Below, in pieces: positions 41,604 through 52,400 of a DNA stretch of 64,000 bases. The position numbers were made by a program, and so were the translations under genes. The stretch covers positions 1 through 64,000 of the forward strand of contig CAJTSF010000008.1 of NCBI GenBank assembly GCA_910578985.1, read 5' to 3'. This stretch comes from an uncultured Odoribacter sp. (GTDB lineage: Bacteria > Bacteroidota > Bacteroidia > Bacteroidales > Marinifilaceae). Each line of letters starts with the position of its first letter. Position 1 is the first letter of the stretch. The notes beneath the pieces were generated by a model. That model was not told where the DNA came from, did not search any database, and saw only the letters and a list, made by a program, of their open reading frames with translations.

Positions 41604-42578
41604 TTATTTATTAGTAAACCAACCTAAATCAATCGCTACTGCCACTTGCCAGGTGTTTTTCAGGAAACTGTCTTTTTCGGGAATGACATAAGACGCGTCG
41701 GCGCTGATGTGGCATAAGTGCACTCCCAGACCGATTGTCCCGTACCGTTGCATCCGGTTGTCTTCCTCGCCCCAATGGTAACCGCCCCGCACGAATACTT
41801 TGTCCCAGGCTGTATATTCGGCACCTATCGCCCAATCCCAACAGGTGTTGGGCAACACTTTACAACCGACATCCAATGTTCCCTGCAACCGGTGGTTGTC
41901 GCAAAAAGCGTGGTCGATCATTCCGCCAATCGCCACCCGGGCGGGTTGTTGGTATTTTCCGTGTCCATAGTCGATTTTAGTCCCGAAATTCGCTGCCTGA
42001 AGTCCCACCGCCCATTGCGATTGCTCCGAACCGCACAGTGTATGCCGGTAGTACACGCCCAAATCGAAGGCCACGGCGTTTGCCACGGCATCCTTTTCCA
42101 CTCCGCTCAAGTCGGAACGTACGAAACGGGCCGTTGCGCCGACAGACAGTCCTTTCATCAATTTGCGGGCATAGCCGAGTTCTATGCTCCAGTCTTTGGG
42201 CGTAAAGGTGGCATCGTTTTCCAGGAGGTCGATTTTCGCATGTTTGAAATAGCGGAAACCGGCAGTCACGCCCTGCTTGTCGTCGATATTGTAATATCCG
42301 CCCGCACTATGCAGGTGGTTGCCTTTTATCAGTTCCCGCATCCAGGGGGTGTAACTGTATCCGATTTCGGATTTTTTATCCGAAAAGACGCTTTTGGCGG
42401 CATTGCGCCATACGGAAAAAGCGTTTGCCGAAGAGGCCACTCCCGTGTTTCCCATGCCGGCTCCCCGTACGTCCGGCGTCAGCTCCGGAAACTGTGCGGC
42501 TCCGGTGTCATTTTGCGCGGACACGGTTAAGGCTCCTGCGGCGAACCATGCCATCAAGCTATATTTCAATGCGTTCAT
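41604..42578 (-). CDS. PorV/PorQ-like outer-membrane barrel
   Basis: 324 residues, Sec signal MNALKYSLMAWFAAGALTVSAQ, then a FadL-like barrel. The N-terminal hatch-like segment PDVRGAGMGNTGVASSANAF and the following SYTPWMRELIKG resemble PorV, the shuttle that collects type IX secretion cargo from the SprA channel, or PorQ. The gene starts 4 bases after the stop of a subtilase with a type IX sorting domain. I infer a dedicated shuttle or anchor for that protein; a generic FadL-type barrel remains possible. Confidence 0.75.
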   Translation of the reverse strand: MNALKYSLMAWFAAGALTVSAQNDTGAAQFPELTPDVRGAGMGNTGVASSANAFSVWRNAAKSVFSDKKSEIGYSYTPWMRELIKGNHLHSAGGYYNIDDKQGVTAGFRYFKHAKIDLLENDATFTPKDWSIELGYARKLMKGLSVGATARFVRSDLSGVEKDAVANAVAFDLGVYYRHTLCGSEQSQWAVGLQAANFGTKIDYGHGKYQQPARVAIGGMIDHAFCDNHRLQGTLDVGCKVLPNTCWDWAIGAEYTAWDKVFVRGGYHWGEEDNRMQRYGTIGLGVHLCHISADASYVIPEKDSFLKNTWQVAVAIDLGWFTNK

Positions 42579-42582
42579 ATCT

Positions 42583-44622
42583 TTACAGTTTTATAATGTT
42601 CTTCGTGATTGTTTTATTGTTGCAGGTCATTTTCAATACATAATTTCCGCCTGCCATGCCGTCGAGATTTATTTTGCCGGGTTCTTTGAGTGAAATGGTT
42701 ACTTGCTGTTCCAACACCAAATTGCCACTGGCATCATATAACTGAACGGTTGTCAGTCCGCTGAAGTTTACGCCGGCCTGTAGGGTTAATTCATCGGTGA
42801 CCACCGGTTCTATTTCCGGTTTTGCCAGAAATTCCGGTTGCAATTTCACGTCAAAGGAAACGGAAGTGGAAATCTCGCCTTTGTCCGTTACCGTCAGACG
42901 GATGGTGTGGTCGCCGTATTGACAATCGCGATTCAACATGGAAAGCGTGATTTTCCCCTCTTCCTTCTTGGCAGTGAAAGCACCGCTGGGGTCATCGAGG
43001 ACGTAGGTCACATCCACACCGTCTTCCGGGTCGCTGACTGTAAAGACATACTCTGCCTGTTCTCCGAAATTGTATATGTTGAAGCCGGAAGGATTTTTCT
43101 CATCCGGCACAATCGTCGGCGGGAAATTCACCGGCTCATCGCTCAATGCGCGCAAGGCATTGACGCAGCCTACGCCTAATTTGCCGTCGTATTCGGGATT
43201 GTATTCGGCAATGGATTTGACTCCCCGCAGCAAACGGTATTCCACTTCATACGGGGTGAGACCCGAACCAACGCCTCCGAATTTGGAGACAATCAGAGCA
43301 GCCACTCCGGCTACCACGGGAGTGGCCATGGAGGTGCCTACTATCGCCTGGTAGGTATCGTTGGGGAAGGTGCTCATGATTTGCCAACCTGCACCGTCGG
43401 CACCTCCCGGAGCGGAAATATCCACCCAATGGGCATAATTGGAAAATCCGCTTTTCTTGAAATTAGGTCCGATGGAAGCCACGGCAATCACTTTGTCCAA
43501 AGAGGCGGGGTAATGTTTTTCCAATTCTTTGCCCTCATTTCCGGCTGAAGCAATGACAATACCGCCACGCATGGGACCGGTCTGCACTCCGTTTTCATCC
43601 ACTCCGGCATATTCCACAAAATAGTCGATGGCATCTTGTAGGGCTTGTACAGACTCCTCGGCAACGGGATCTAACAAATACCAACTATTCGTGGAGATTA
43701 CCGCTCCGTGGTCCGCAGCATATTTGATATGTGCCGCATTGCTTCCGCAAGCCATGATTTGTACGCCGTTATCGGGTGCATCTCCGCCGGCTATGCCGCA
43801 TACTCCTTTACCGTTGTTGTTTTTGGCAGCAACGATTCCTGCCACATGCGTACCGTGATCCGTGCCTCGGTCCGGACGATAAGTTTCCAAATTATATGGA
43901 TTTCCAAAAGGTCCGAACCAGTTGCCAACATAACCATCTCCGTCATTATCCATAAACGGACTTAGATTGTATTCTCCGGGATTTTTCCAAAAGTTGGCGA
44001 CTAAATCTTCATGATACAAGTCGATTTTTGTATCCGATACGGCAACAATGACTTCTTTTTTCCCCTTTTCGATTTTCCAGGCGTCCAATATGCCGATGTC
44101 ACAACCTGCCACCATACCATTGGTTCCCGGATTATGGAGGAACCATTGATCTTCAAAGAGAGGGTCGTTATACGGGAATCCTTCTACCGCCTCCGATTTG
44201 GCAATCAGGACAGGTTCCACAATGGCGATGTCGGGGACTGCCGACAAGGTTTTCATGGCTTCCCGAACCGACATGTTTTCATTGAAATTCACAGTGTACC
44301 ACAGATGCAGGCCGGCTTTCCGGGTGCGGGGTTCGAATTTGCCGGCATACGGGAAAAGCCGGGTCATGCCGGTTGCCCGGATTTTTTCGGCTGCGGCATC
44401 CAATGCCTCGTGTCCTACTTTGATACCTCCGCTTCGTGTAGGGATTGCCTGAATATCTTCCGGCAACTCGCGGAATTTAATTCTCACCTGCCCTTTTTCC
44501 ATATAAGCAGTCGGATCCGGAACAACAGAGAAGTCATCACGGGGCACTTCCGTCACCATGTCCTGTTGGCAACTCACTAAAGCCAACAGGCTTAAAACGC
44601 AAATAGTCAAATATTTTATCAT
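42583..44622 (-). CDS. S8 subtilisin-like lipoprotein protease with type IX sorting domain
   Basis: 679 residues. The N terminus has a lipobox with Cys18 (ALVSCQQD); about 30-145 looks like an inhibitory propeptide (MSVREAMKTLSAVPDIAIVE). The S8 domain (about 160-495) has the complete triad Asp197 (VAVSDTKID), His256 (DHGTHVAG), Ser431 (GTSMATP) and oxyanion Asn362 (SAGNEG). A cadherin/PKD-like module follows (515-595). The last 60 residues fit the type A sorting domain: VQLYDASGNLVLE, GMAGGNYVLKM and a terminal TKNIIKL. A lipobox together with a sorting domain is unusual. The ATG overlaps the preceding PKD-like gene by 4 bases. Confidence 0.9.
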   Translation of the reverse strand: MIKYLTICVLSLLALVSCQQDMVTEVPRDDFSVVPDPTAYMEKGQVRIKFRELPEDIQAIPTRSGGIKVGHEALDAAAEKIRATGMTRLFPYAGKFEPRTRKAGLHLWYTVNFNENMSVREAMKTLSAVPDIAIVEPVLIAKSEAVEGFPYNDPLFEDQWFLHNPGTNGMVAGCDIGILDAWKIEKGKKEVIVAVSDTKIDLYHEDLVANFWKNPGEYNLSPFMDNDGDGYVGNWFGPFGNPYNLETYRPDRGTDHGTHVAGIVAAKNNNGKGVCGIAGGDAPDNGVQIMACGSNAAHIKYAADHGAVISTNSWYLLDPVAEESVQALQDAIDYFVEYAGVDENGVQTGPMRGGIVIASAGNEGKELEKHYPASLDKVIAVASIGPNFKKSGFSNYAHWVDISAPGGADGAGWQIMSTFPNDTYQAIVGTSMATPVVAGVAALIVSKFGGVGSGLTPYEVEYRLLRGVKSIAEYNPEYDGKLGVGCVNALRALSDEPVNFPPTIVPDEKNPSGFNIYNFGEQAEYVFTVSDPEDGVDVTYVLDDPSGAFTAKKEEGKITLSMLNRDCQYGDHTIRLTVTDKGEISTSVSFDVKLQPEFLAKPEIEPVVTDELTLQAGVNFSGLTTVQLYDASGNLVLEQQVTISLKEPGKINLDGMAGGNYVLKMTCNNKTITKNIIKL

Positions 44623-46154
44623 GACACAACTCTATTAACGAAGGTAAAACATATATCTTGAATCGGCCCGAATCCTGTGAATACATTCGATGAGATGACA
44701 TCACCGGAATTGTCGAGTTTCACCTCGTGCAATTCGCCTTCCTTGCCTTTGTCGACTACGATGCCCAGACAACGGAAGTAATCCCAGTAGTCTGTGAGTC
44801 CATGTTCTTGGGAGGTCCTGAACTGTAATTGGGTAATGGGGGCCCCGGCATCGTATAACTCGAAGGATTCTTTGCCGTCCGCAAAGAAACGGTATAATAC
44901 GGAACCGACAGTGTAGAACAATTGTCCTTCAAATTCCATCGGGCATACGGCAAATTGAGATGTCTCGTCGATAGGGAGTTTGCCGATGTTTTCCTTGGTA
45001 ATCGAAAAACCTCCCGAGACGTGAAAATGGTAAAGCCAATAGTTTTCCGTCTTCGTCTCTTTTACCAAGGCTATGCCCATCGCTTCTTTGTCGTGTTTGT
45101 TATCGGCACCCATCCAGATGACTTCCTTGTTTTCCCAGTCCGTATCATCCGCAAAGGTTTCGACACTTCCCTTGCCGCAATCGGCATACATGAATTGTTT
45201 CTGGTTCTTGTCCCAAAAACAGATGTAAGAGCTTTCGTTTGCCTCCCCTATTTTGTCCACCTGGTAATTGGGAACATCCGTTGATCTGAATTCCTGGTAT
45301 TCCTGTTTCGTCCTGTCGGCATAATAGATTTTCCGTGAATCGTCCACAATAACTGTTCCCGGGTTCTGGACGTTGCCGTCCAGGCCATACAATAATTGCC
45401 GGGAATTGTCCAATATGACGGACGGTAACAACTGGGCGGTTTTTTTAACTACTTTCATGTCAAACGGAGACATCAGGGATAGACTGTCCGCTTCCATAAT
45501 CAGCAGGGCTTCGATTTCCGATCCTTCCAGATAGGAGGGGGAATAAATCAGGTCGATGGCTTCCTGGAAGCGTCTGCCGTTTCCTAAATCCATGTAAGCG
45601 TCAGCCGTGAAGATGTAAGCCGAAGAGTCAGGCTCTTCCACGGCGGAAATACGGCAGTCGCCTTTTTCTCCGTTCAGAACCAGCCAACTGTTGATGTAGG
45701 GTTTGACCGTGTTGATGCTTAACGTTTGATAAAAACTCAGATTCGTGGAAATGTCCGTGATTTTGAAGAGGACATTGTAGAATGTGGTCTGTTGCGGAGG
45801 GAAAACCAGAGTGAGTTCTTTGGTCGTGATCGTGTCTATCATTGGCTTGTTGTCTTTTGTATAAGACACTTTCCAGTTGTACTCCAGATTGGCTTCGTCG
45901 GTTGCCATGCTTTGCTTTACTTCCGGGGTATAGGTTACCCGTAAGGTGTCTGTCGAGGAAGGTTGCTTGTAACGGCACATCCCCCCGTCGCCGATAGGCA
46001 TGACCCGCCCGTCCTGGTTTTTAGCCAGGAGGGTAACGGTCATCTCGTTGATATCATGGTAATCGTAATTGCCTTTGTCTTCGTAGCATCCGGCCAAAGT
46101 TCCACCTAACAGGACAGCCGTGCTTAACAGTATGTGAGATAATCTTTTCATCAT
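44619..46154 (-). CDS. PKD-like family surface lipoprotein
   Basis: 511 residues with lipobox Cys23 (GTLAGCYEDKGNYDYHDIN), an opening typical of the PKD-like family found after SusCD and DUF4843 genes in Odoribacter/Butyricimonas-type genomes. Residues 30-150 form an Ig/PKD-like domain, and the rest is a beta-rich region that may be a propeller (repeats of W/Y-x-G and VDDSRKIYYADR-type blades). The acidic residues after the Cys suggest surface export. It probably binds the operon's substrate, as SusE/F-position proteins do. Confidence 0.8.
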   Translation of the reverse strand: MMKRLSHILLSTAVLLGGTLAGCYEDKGNYDYHDINEMTVTLLAKNQDGRVMPIGDGGMCRYKQPSSTDTLRVTYTPEVKQSMATDEANLEYNWKVSYTKDNKPMIDTITTKELTLVFPPQQTTFYNVLFKITDISTNLSFYQTLSINTVKPYINSWLVLNGEKGDCRISAVEEPDSSAYIFTADAYMDLGNGRRFQEAIDLIYSPSYLEGSEIEALLIMEADSLSLMSPFDMKVVKKTAQLLPSVILDNSRQLLYGLDGNVQNPGTVIVDDSRKIYYADRTKQEYQEFRSTDVPNYQVDKIGEANESSYICFWDKNQKQFMYADCGKGSVETFADDTDWENKEVIWMGADNKHDKEAMGIALVKETKTENYWLYHFHVSGGFSITKENIGKLPIDETSQFAVCPMEFEGQLFYTVGSVLYRFFADGKESFELYDAGAPITQLQFRTSQEHGLTDYWDYFRCLGIVVDKGKEGELHEVKLDNSGDVISSNVFTGFGPIQDICFTFVNRVVS

Positions 46155-46167
46155 GTCTTTTTATTAA

Positions 46168-48006
46168 TTATTCTGTCGGGAATGTGAAAGGTTCCGGATT
46201 CGATGTTGCATATTTCGTCATGAAACCGTTATATTGTTCATCATAAGCCTTTTTCAATGCTTCTTTTAGGCGGGGGATATTGTTTGGATTATTTACTCCC
46301 AAATACCAGTCTTCACCGTTATTTTGTGGTTTCAAGTATATACATACAAAAACCCATTTGGATTCGGTGTATTCTCCTAAATAATCCAATTCCTCCCGAT
46401 CCCAATAAGAAGGCTTTACATTCGCAACAGGGAAGTCGAACTCGTGAGGTGTATGGTTACTATTGTATAAAGCCAGTTCGTAACGCAAAATCGCATTCCA
46501 ATATATTCCATTAAATTTTGAATTATACCAACCTTGGAAAGAAGCGACTATCTCTTTGACATAATTTTCTTTCGCTTCTGACCATTCACCTAAATAAGTC
46601 AGTTGACCTTTCCACCATGCCGGTGCTGTGATCGGGAAAGTGATCGGAGTCTCGTCGGGATGTGCTGTATTCCATTGATTCGCTTGCCATCGGAAATCCT
46701 CCATCAGATTTTCAAGTAGCCAACCAGAGTCAACAAGTTGATAAATATTATAGATTCCGTCATCTTCCACGTTCATTTTGAATACGTAGGATACCAACAA
46801 ATCCCGTTTGGCAACAGAGAAATCGCCTAACATTTCAGCACGCATAGGCCACCAATAAGGCTCTCCCTCTATGGGGAATTCAAAGGGAAGAGGAGTTGCT
46901 TGTTTTTCCGCTATCTCCCGCAATATCACATTCGCGTAATCCCAGGTTGTATTCGAAATGCTGTATTTGCTCAGCGGGAAAAGATTCAGAATGACAAATT
47001 CCTGTTTCTCCAACGACCAATCTCCCAGCGCGGTGTTGTTCCACCAGGACACCATTTTTTCATTCCGGGGAATTTCAATATCGGTTCTGCCCTCTTCTTC
47101 CAGTTTTTTACGGAATACGATATTCCAGTATTCCAGTTTTTCGTTTGCAGGCAAATTGCCTCCGACGATATTTTTCATGAAAGTGTGTTTCTCTTCGGAG
47201 AATTCACCCAGCAGATGCGACTGCGAGTCCCACCAAATCGGTTTGGTGGTTGCCGGAAAGGTAAAGGTTTTTCTGTCCTCGGGTGCTGCCGACGTGTTGA
47301 AGTCTTCCAACGCTTTGCGCAGTTCCTGGTTATAGGCGTCCGTTTCGTTCCACATATGGTTATTCGCCCTGCTGAATGCTTGCTGGGAATAAGTAACCAT
47401 AAAAGCATATTTCTCTTCCTCGAATTCGCCCAACCACTCCTTGCGCTCATCCCAACCTTCCGGTTTTTCGTAGGTGTCTTTGATTTCCAGTTCCAATACC
47501 GAATTTTCAAACGCCCCTTTTTCGAAGAAACCGTAGCTGTTTTCCGTATCTATCATAATACCTACCCGATAGGTACCTCTCTTTTCCGGGCGGAGCACGG
47601 TGAGTTGAATCGTATCGTAGAGCATGTTGGGAGCCAGGCTGTAATAGCTGTCGAACACCACTTTCGCCACTTTGGAAGAATCCTGGCCTTCCAGCAATAC
47701 GGTCTTTAATTTATACGGACGTTCGTCAGGAGAAGGGAAGCCCTGCAATTCCAGTATGATGGAATTTTTGTCATTGTAAGTCATCGAAGCCAGACTGTCC
47801 CCGTAGTAGTATTCTCTCTCACTATCGTTTTCTTTGACCGTATAGGTTGCCGTGGCGAAATTGAATGCCAGTTTCGAGGAAACTCCTTTGTCTTCGTCCA
47901 GCAGGAATTGCATGGCATCTTTCTCCTGGCTGTACATGACCAAATCATCTTCCTGGCAGGCATATAGCCCGAGCAGGAATATTAAATACATATATCTTTT
48001 CATCAT
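46168..48006 (-). CDS. DUF4843 lipoprotein with six tandem WW/LGE repeats
   Basis: 612 residues; lipobox Cys17 (GLYACQEDDL) followed by acidic residues, a surface-export signature. Residues 20-180 are a DUF4843-like domain (ending EKRGTYRVGIMID). From about 185 six repeats of 63-79 residues follow, each opening with a Trp-rich turn and L-G-E/D-aromatic-S-x-x-K: LGEF 192, PIWW 256/LGEF 266, SWW 320/LGDW 327, PYWW 383/LGDF 393, PAWW 462/LGEW 472, PSYW 532/LGEY 543. Repeat units end with a [FI]xFP-like strand. Ordinary DUF4843 proteins, as I know them, are near 250 residues, so the terminal module has been multiplied. AT-richer than its neighbours. Confidence 0.85.
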   Translation of the reverse strand: MMKRYMYLIFLLGLYACQEDDLVMYSQEKDAMQFLLDEDKGVSSKLAFNFATATYTVKENDSEREYYYGDSLASMTYNDKNSIILELQGFPSPDERPYKLKTVLLEGQDSSKVAKVVFDSYYSLAPNMLYDTIQLTVLRPEKRGTYRVGIMIDTENSYGFFEKGAFENSVLELEIKDTYEKPEGWDERKEWLGEFEEEKYAFMVTYSQQAFSRANNHMWNETDAYNQELRKALEDFNTSAAPEDRKTFTFPATTKPIWWDSQSHLLGEFSEEKHTFMKNIVGGNLPANEKLEYWNIVFRKKLEEEGRTDIEIPRNEKMVSWWNNTALGDWSLEKQEFVILNLFPLSKYSISNTTWDYANVILREIAEKQATPLPFEFPIEGEPYWWPMRAEMLGDFSVAKRDLLVSYVFKMNVEDDGIYNIYQLVDSGWLLENLMEDFRWQANQWNTAHPDETPITFPITAPAWWKGQLTYLGEWSEAKENYVKEIVASFQGWYNSKFNGIYWNAILRYELALYNSNHTPHEFDFPVANVKPSYWDREELDYLGEYTESKWVFVCIYLKPQNNGEDWYLGVNNPNNIPRLKEALKKAYDEQYNGFMTKYATSNPEPFTFPTE

Positions 48007-48027
48007 TCGTCCTTTTTAATGATACAA

Positions 48028-49410
48028 CTATTCATTTACTGTTCCGTAAGCGATTTCATCGTCAGGAGTCGGTAATACGTAATATACCATTTCTGCGACG
48101 GGACAACGGTGGAACGTGGAGTAATTGTGGCGTTTCAGGAAATAGAACCATTGTCCTTCTGCAAAGAAGTCTTTCTGATATTCTTTGTTCAGCGCTTCGA
48201 TTCTTTCGTTTTCGCCACTGAAAGTCAGATCGTAATTACGTGATATACCACGCGCGTTCCTTACGGTGTTGATGTACTTCTCGCTGTCTGCCAAAGCCAC
48301 CGATTCTGCCAGAATATAGTACATCTCCGAAAGTCGGATCAAAGGTATTTTTTCTTTGTACAATACCGATTTGCCCAGGTATTTGCGGCATAACAGTCCG
48401 TTGACCCCGTGGATGAAGCCGTAGCCTGACCGATAGCGGATGTCGTTCACTCCGATGGTGGTGTAGTCGAATACGCTGCGCGCATTTTCCAACGAGATGT
48501 AGTATTCGTTGGAATACAACGTGATGTCCGCCCAGTCGGATTTTAATTTTTCCTCCATATCATCCATGCCGAGGGCAAAGAGGGTTTCGTCGAATAAAGA
48601 GACGTCTTCCAAATTGCTGCGTACCAAGGAAAGCCCGCATTCGTCAATGACCTCCTGCGCTTTGACGGCGGCATTTGTCTTGTCGCCGACCCATAAGTAC
48701 ACTCTGGCCATCAATCCTTTCACCGCCATGCGGTTCATCCGGTGTCTCCGGTTTCTAACTGTATCCTCCGCCAACGATTTGTCCTTCAGCAGTTCTTCCG
48801 CGCCTTTTAGGTCGTCGATGATATGCCCGGCAATCTCGCTTGCCGAAGCCAAGGGCAAACGCTCGGCATTGAACTCTGTCCGCCAGGGCAGGCATTTCAT
48901 ATCCGGATCTTTAGAGTAGATGGGACCGTAGAGGCGGAGCAGGTCGAAATAGTGGAAAGCCCGCAAACCCAATGCCTCACCCTTTATCTGTTCCCAAAGT
49001 CCTTCGGTCAGGATGACATCGCGTCCTTTATTCTCCAAATAGTTCAACAGGTTGTTGAGGTTGGCAATGGTATTGTATGATTCTTGCCATATACTGTTGA
49101 CATATTCTTTGGCGGTCTTGTCGTTTTTGTAATCGTAGCGTTCGGCGCGTTTGGCATCCGTGGGAACTATGCTGTAATTATCGTAACGCTGCACCAAATC
49201 CTCGATGTATCCGTAAGATAGGTTTTTTCCGTAATTCTCCGTTAAAGTCATACGGGCATATACCCCGATGAGGGCACTTTTGAAACCGTTCTCCGAGTTG
49301 AAAAGTTTATCGGCTTCCACCTCTTCTTTAGGTGAAACGTTTACCCAATCGGCACAGGCACTAAACAACGCGGTCAATGCCATTCCAATAATGATGATTG
49401 ATTTTTTCAT
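48028..49410 (-). CDS. SusD/RagB-family surface lipoprotein
   Basis: 460 residues with lipobox Cys19 (LTALFSACADW). TPR-like helical SusD fold: ADKLFNSENGFKSALIGVYA near the N terminus, LRAFHYFDLLRLYGPI and IRLSEMYYILAES in the core, all RagB/SusD signatures. It forms the lid on the SusC transporter and binds substrate at the cell surface. At 460 residues it is on the small side, closer to RagB-type peptide-binding members. Gap to SusC is 18 bases. Confidence 0.95.
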   Translation of the reverse strand: MKKSIIIIGMALTALFSACADWVNVSPKEEVEADKLFNSENGFKSALIGVYARMTLTENYGKNLSYGYIEDLVQRYDNYSIVPTDAKRAERYDYKNDKTAKEYVNSIWQESYNTIANLNNLLNYLENKGRDVILTEGLWEQIKGEALGLRAFHYFDLLRLYGPIYSKDPDMKCLPWRTEFNAERLPLASASEIAGHIIDDLKGAEELLKDKSLAEDTVRNRRHRMNRMAVKGLMARVYLWVGDKTNAAVKAQEVIDECGLSLVRSNLEDVSLFDETLFALGMDDMEEKLKSDWADITLYSNEYYISLENARSVFDYTTIGVNDIRYRSGYGFIHGVNGLLCRKYLGKSVLYKEKIPLIRLSEMYYILAESVALADSEKYINTVRNARGISRNYDLTFSGENERIEALNKEYQKDFFAEGQWFYFLKRHNYSTFHRCPVAEMVYYVLPTPDDEIAYGTVNE

Positions 49411-49428
49411 AATAACCTCCCTTCTAAA

Positions 49429-52400
49429 TTAATTAAACAACACCGATACGGAGAGATTGAAACTCCGAGCAAACGGATAATCCAATCCGCGTTCCTGTTT
49501 TACCGTTGAAATTCTGCCGATGTCTTGCATGGAAGCATTCAGCGAGAGGCTTGCAATCTTACAGATTTCGAGGAATTTGAACTGTTTGGGGTCAAAGCGA
49601 TAGCCCACTCCGATGGAGTTGAATACGAATTCATTGTAACGCTGTAAAAAGCGGGTGCTTGTCGGTGTTTGCTGGTTGTCTATGCTGATTTTCTTGTATT
49701 TCGCATAGCGGTTCGTCGGACTCCAACGATCGGCGCCGCCTGCCCGTTTATCTACATTTTCGGAAATGTTCGAGTTCTCAATCTTGTCCAGCAAGGTTTG
49801 ATTGAAGCGGTCGCCGCCAACCTGGAATGAGAATGCCATATTGACGGACAAGTTTTTCCATATGAACGAAGTGGGAATCGTACCCCGTACTTTGGGTTCC
49901 GTATCTCCTACGGGAATTTTATCGGCAGCATCCCATACAAAGGTTTTTTCACCGTTCAGCTTCAGGAACATTTCTTCTCCGGTTGCCGGATCGATACCTA
50001 AAGAAGGTACCAATTTCAACACGCTGGTTGATTCTCCTTCCTCATAAACGGGAAGAATCTTATCCCTCTCGTCCTGATTTTCACGGTTCATCTCTTTGAG
50101 TTCATTCGAAAGTTTCTTGATGACGTTCCGGTTGTGCGTCAGATTTATACCCAACGACCATTGCATCTGCCGTTCGTAATCGCTGATCAACAGACCATTT
50201 ACTGTCACATCGATTCCTTCGTTCAACACAGCCCCCACATTCCGGGTGTAGGTGGGGAAACCGGTGGAAGGCTGTACATTCGTTGCCAGTAGCATCTGGT
50301 CGGTATAATTGTGGTAATAAGAAGCCGATATGTTCAAGCGGCTGTTCCATAAACCTAATTCCACCGCTACCGATTTCGCATTGGTTTTAGACCATCCCAA
50401 ATCAGGGTTTCCGATGCCCATCAATTGGGCGCCCAATACGTCCCCTCCCGGATAAGGGAACATCAAATCCGCAAAAGAATAGGTCTCTTTTGCCTGGTAG
50501 GGAGAATAACTTTGAGAACCGGTGATACCCATGTTGGCGGATACTGTCAGGTTCGAAACAATGGTTCCTTCAAACCATTTTTCACGATGGGCATTCCAAC
50601 GGGTACCCACAGACCAGAAAGGTGCCATGCCGGTATTGCCGCCGAATTGAGAGGAAAGGTCTCCGCGGATATTGACATCCACCGAATATTTCTGGTCATA
50701 CATGTAGTTCAAGCTTCCCAATACACCTACGGAACGGCTGGTGCTTTCATTTCCGCTCACACGCTGGTCCATTTCGAACGCAAAAAGGAAATCGTTCATG
50801 TTGTCGTTTGGGAATCCTTTCGCAGACAAGTTGATTCCGTCGGAAACGGATGACTCCACATTCCAACGTGCTACAGCAAATAAACCGTGTTTCCCGCTGA
50901 CCCAATTATAGTTGATGGAGGCGTTGGCATTCCAGCCGATGGATTCGCCGGTGTTCTTCATATAAGAACCTCGCTCGGTCAAATCCTCTACATTCGCAAA
51001 ATCCGTATGATTGGATGACTTGAATTGCTCCGTACGGGCTGTTCCTTTCGTAAAAGATACCTGACCGTTTAAGCGTAAATTGTCCATAATGGCATATTCC
51101 AAAGAAAAATTGTCCACTATGCTGAAATTTTTTGACAGATCCTTATAGGGGAATTGGGTGTTGTACAACGGGTTGGTGATAGTCTGTTGATTGCTTCCGG
51201 CACCCATCGGTTTGATTTCTATGATATTCTGATACCTTCCGCTCTCATCTTTCATGCGGTAATAGGGATTCAGTTTCGTGTATTGGGAGAATGAGCCGTA
51301 GGGTGAATTGTTCGCTAATGTGTTCGTCATGCTCAGCGAGTTGCTGATGTTCCATTTCTTGCGTCGATAAGACAGGGTCAGACCTAATCCCATATTGTTT
51401 CGATCTGAACCTTTCATCACTCCGAATTCATTGCCATAGTTCAAGTTGAGGCTATAACGAATGGCCTCATCTCCGCCCTCCAGACTTAGGGTGTGACGAT
51501 GGGTAGCGGCAGTACGTAGCGGTTCCGAAAGCCAGTAAGTGTTTACACCTCGTAATAACTCGGCTTTGTATTTGTTGTAATAGTTCAACATGTTTGCCGT
51601 AGTGAATAGACCGGCACGAAGTTCATAGTCCAATTTTTCAGAAGCGTTCATCAGGTTGTAATCCGAAAGGTCGGGTATTGAAACACCGACATTGCCGCTG
51701 TAATTGACCGTCAAGGCGCCCGGTTGAGGTTTTTTGGTTTCGAAAATCAATACTCCGTTGGAGGCTTTCGAACCGTACATGGCAGTACCGGCAGCATCTT
51801 TCAATATGGTGATGGATTCCACCCGTTCCGGATCCAAGTCGACGATACGCTGTAACGTGGTTTCGAAGCCGTCCAAAATGAATAATGGCATATTGGGACG
51901 GTTTGAATAGTCTCCCATCATCATTTGGTAGTTGGCGGCGCTTTCGCTTACCGTTCCCAGCTGAACGTCACCTCGTAAACGGAATTCCGGCAAAGCATTC
52001 GGGTCGGAACCTCGAAGGTTGTTTTCTACAATGTGAAAACTGGGATCGAACATGGATAATGCCTGTAACAGATTGTTCGGATTCAGACGTTTAAGTTCGT
52101 CTCCTTTCACAGTGACATAACGTCCGGTAAAACCGGAAGCTTTCCTCGGTGCCATACCTGTCACCACGACGTCTTCCAGTTCGGTTGCCATGGGAGTCAG
52201 TTTGACCGTCACATTCTCCACGTTGCCGGAACCTGACAGTTTGATTTCTTCGGTCTGGTAGCCGATGAAGCTGACGATCAATGCCGTTGCGCTTCCTTGC
52301 GCCAGTTCGAGGTGGAAATTCCCGTCGATGTCCGTCACCACGCCGATGCCCGGCGATTCTTTCAGCACGATGCTCGCGCCGATCAACGCTTCGCCGTTCT

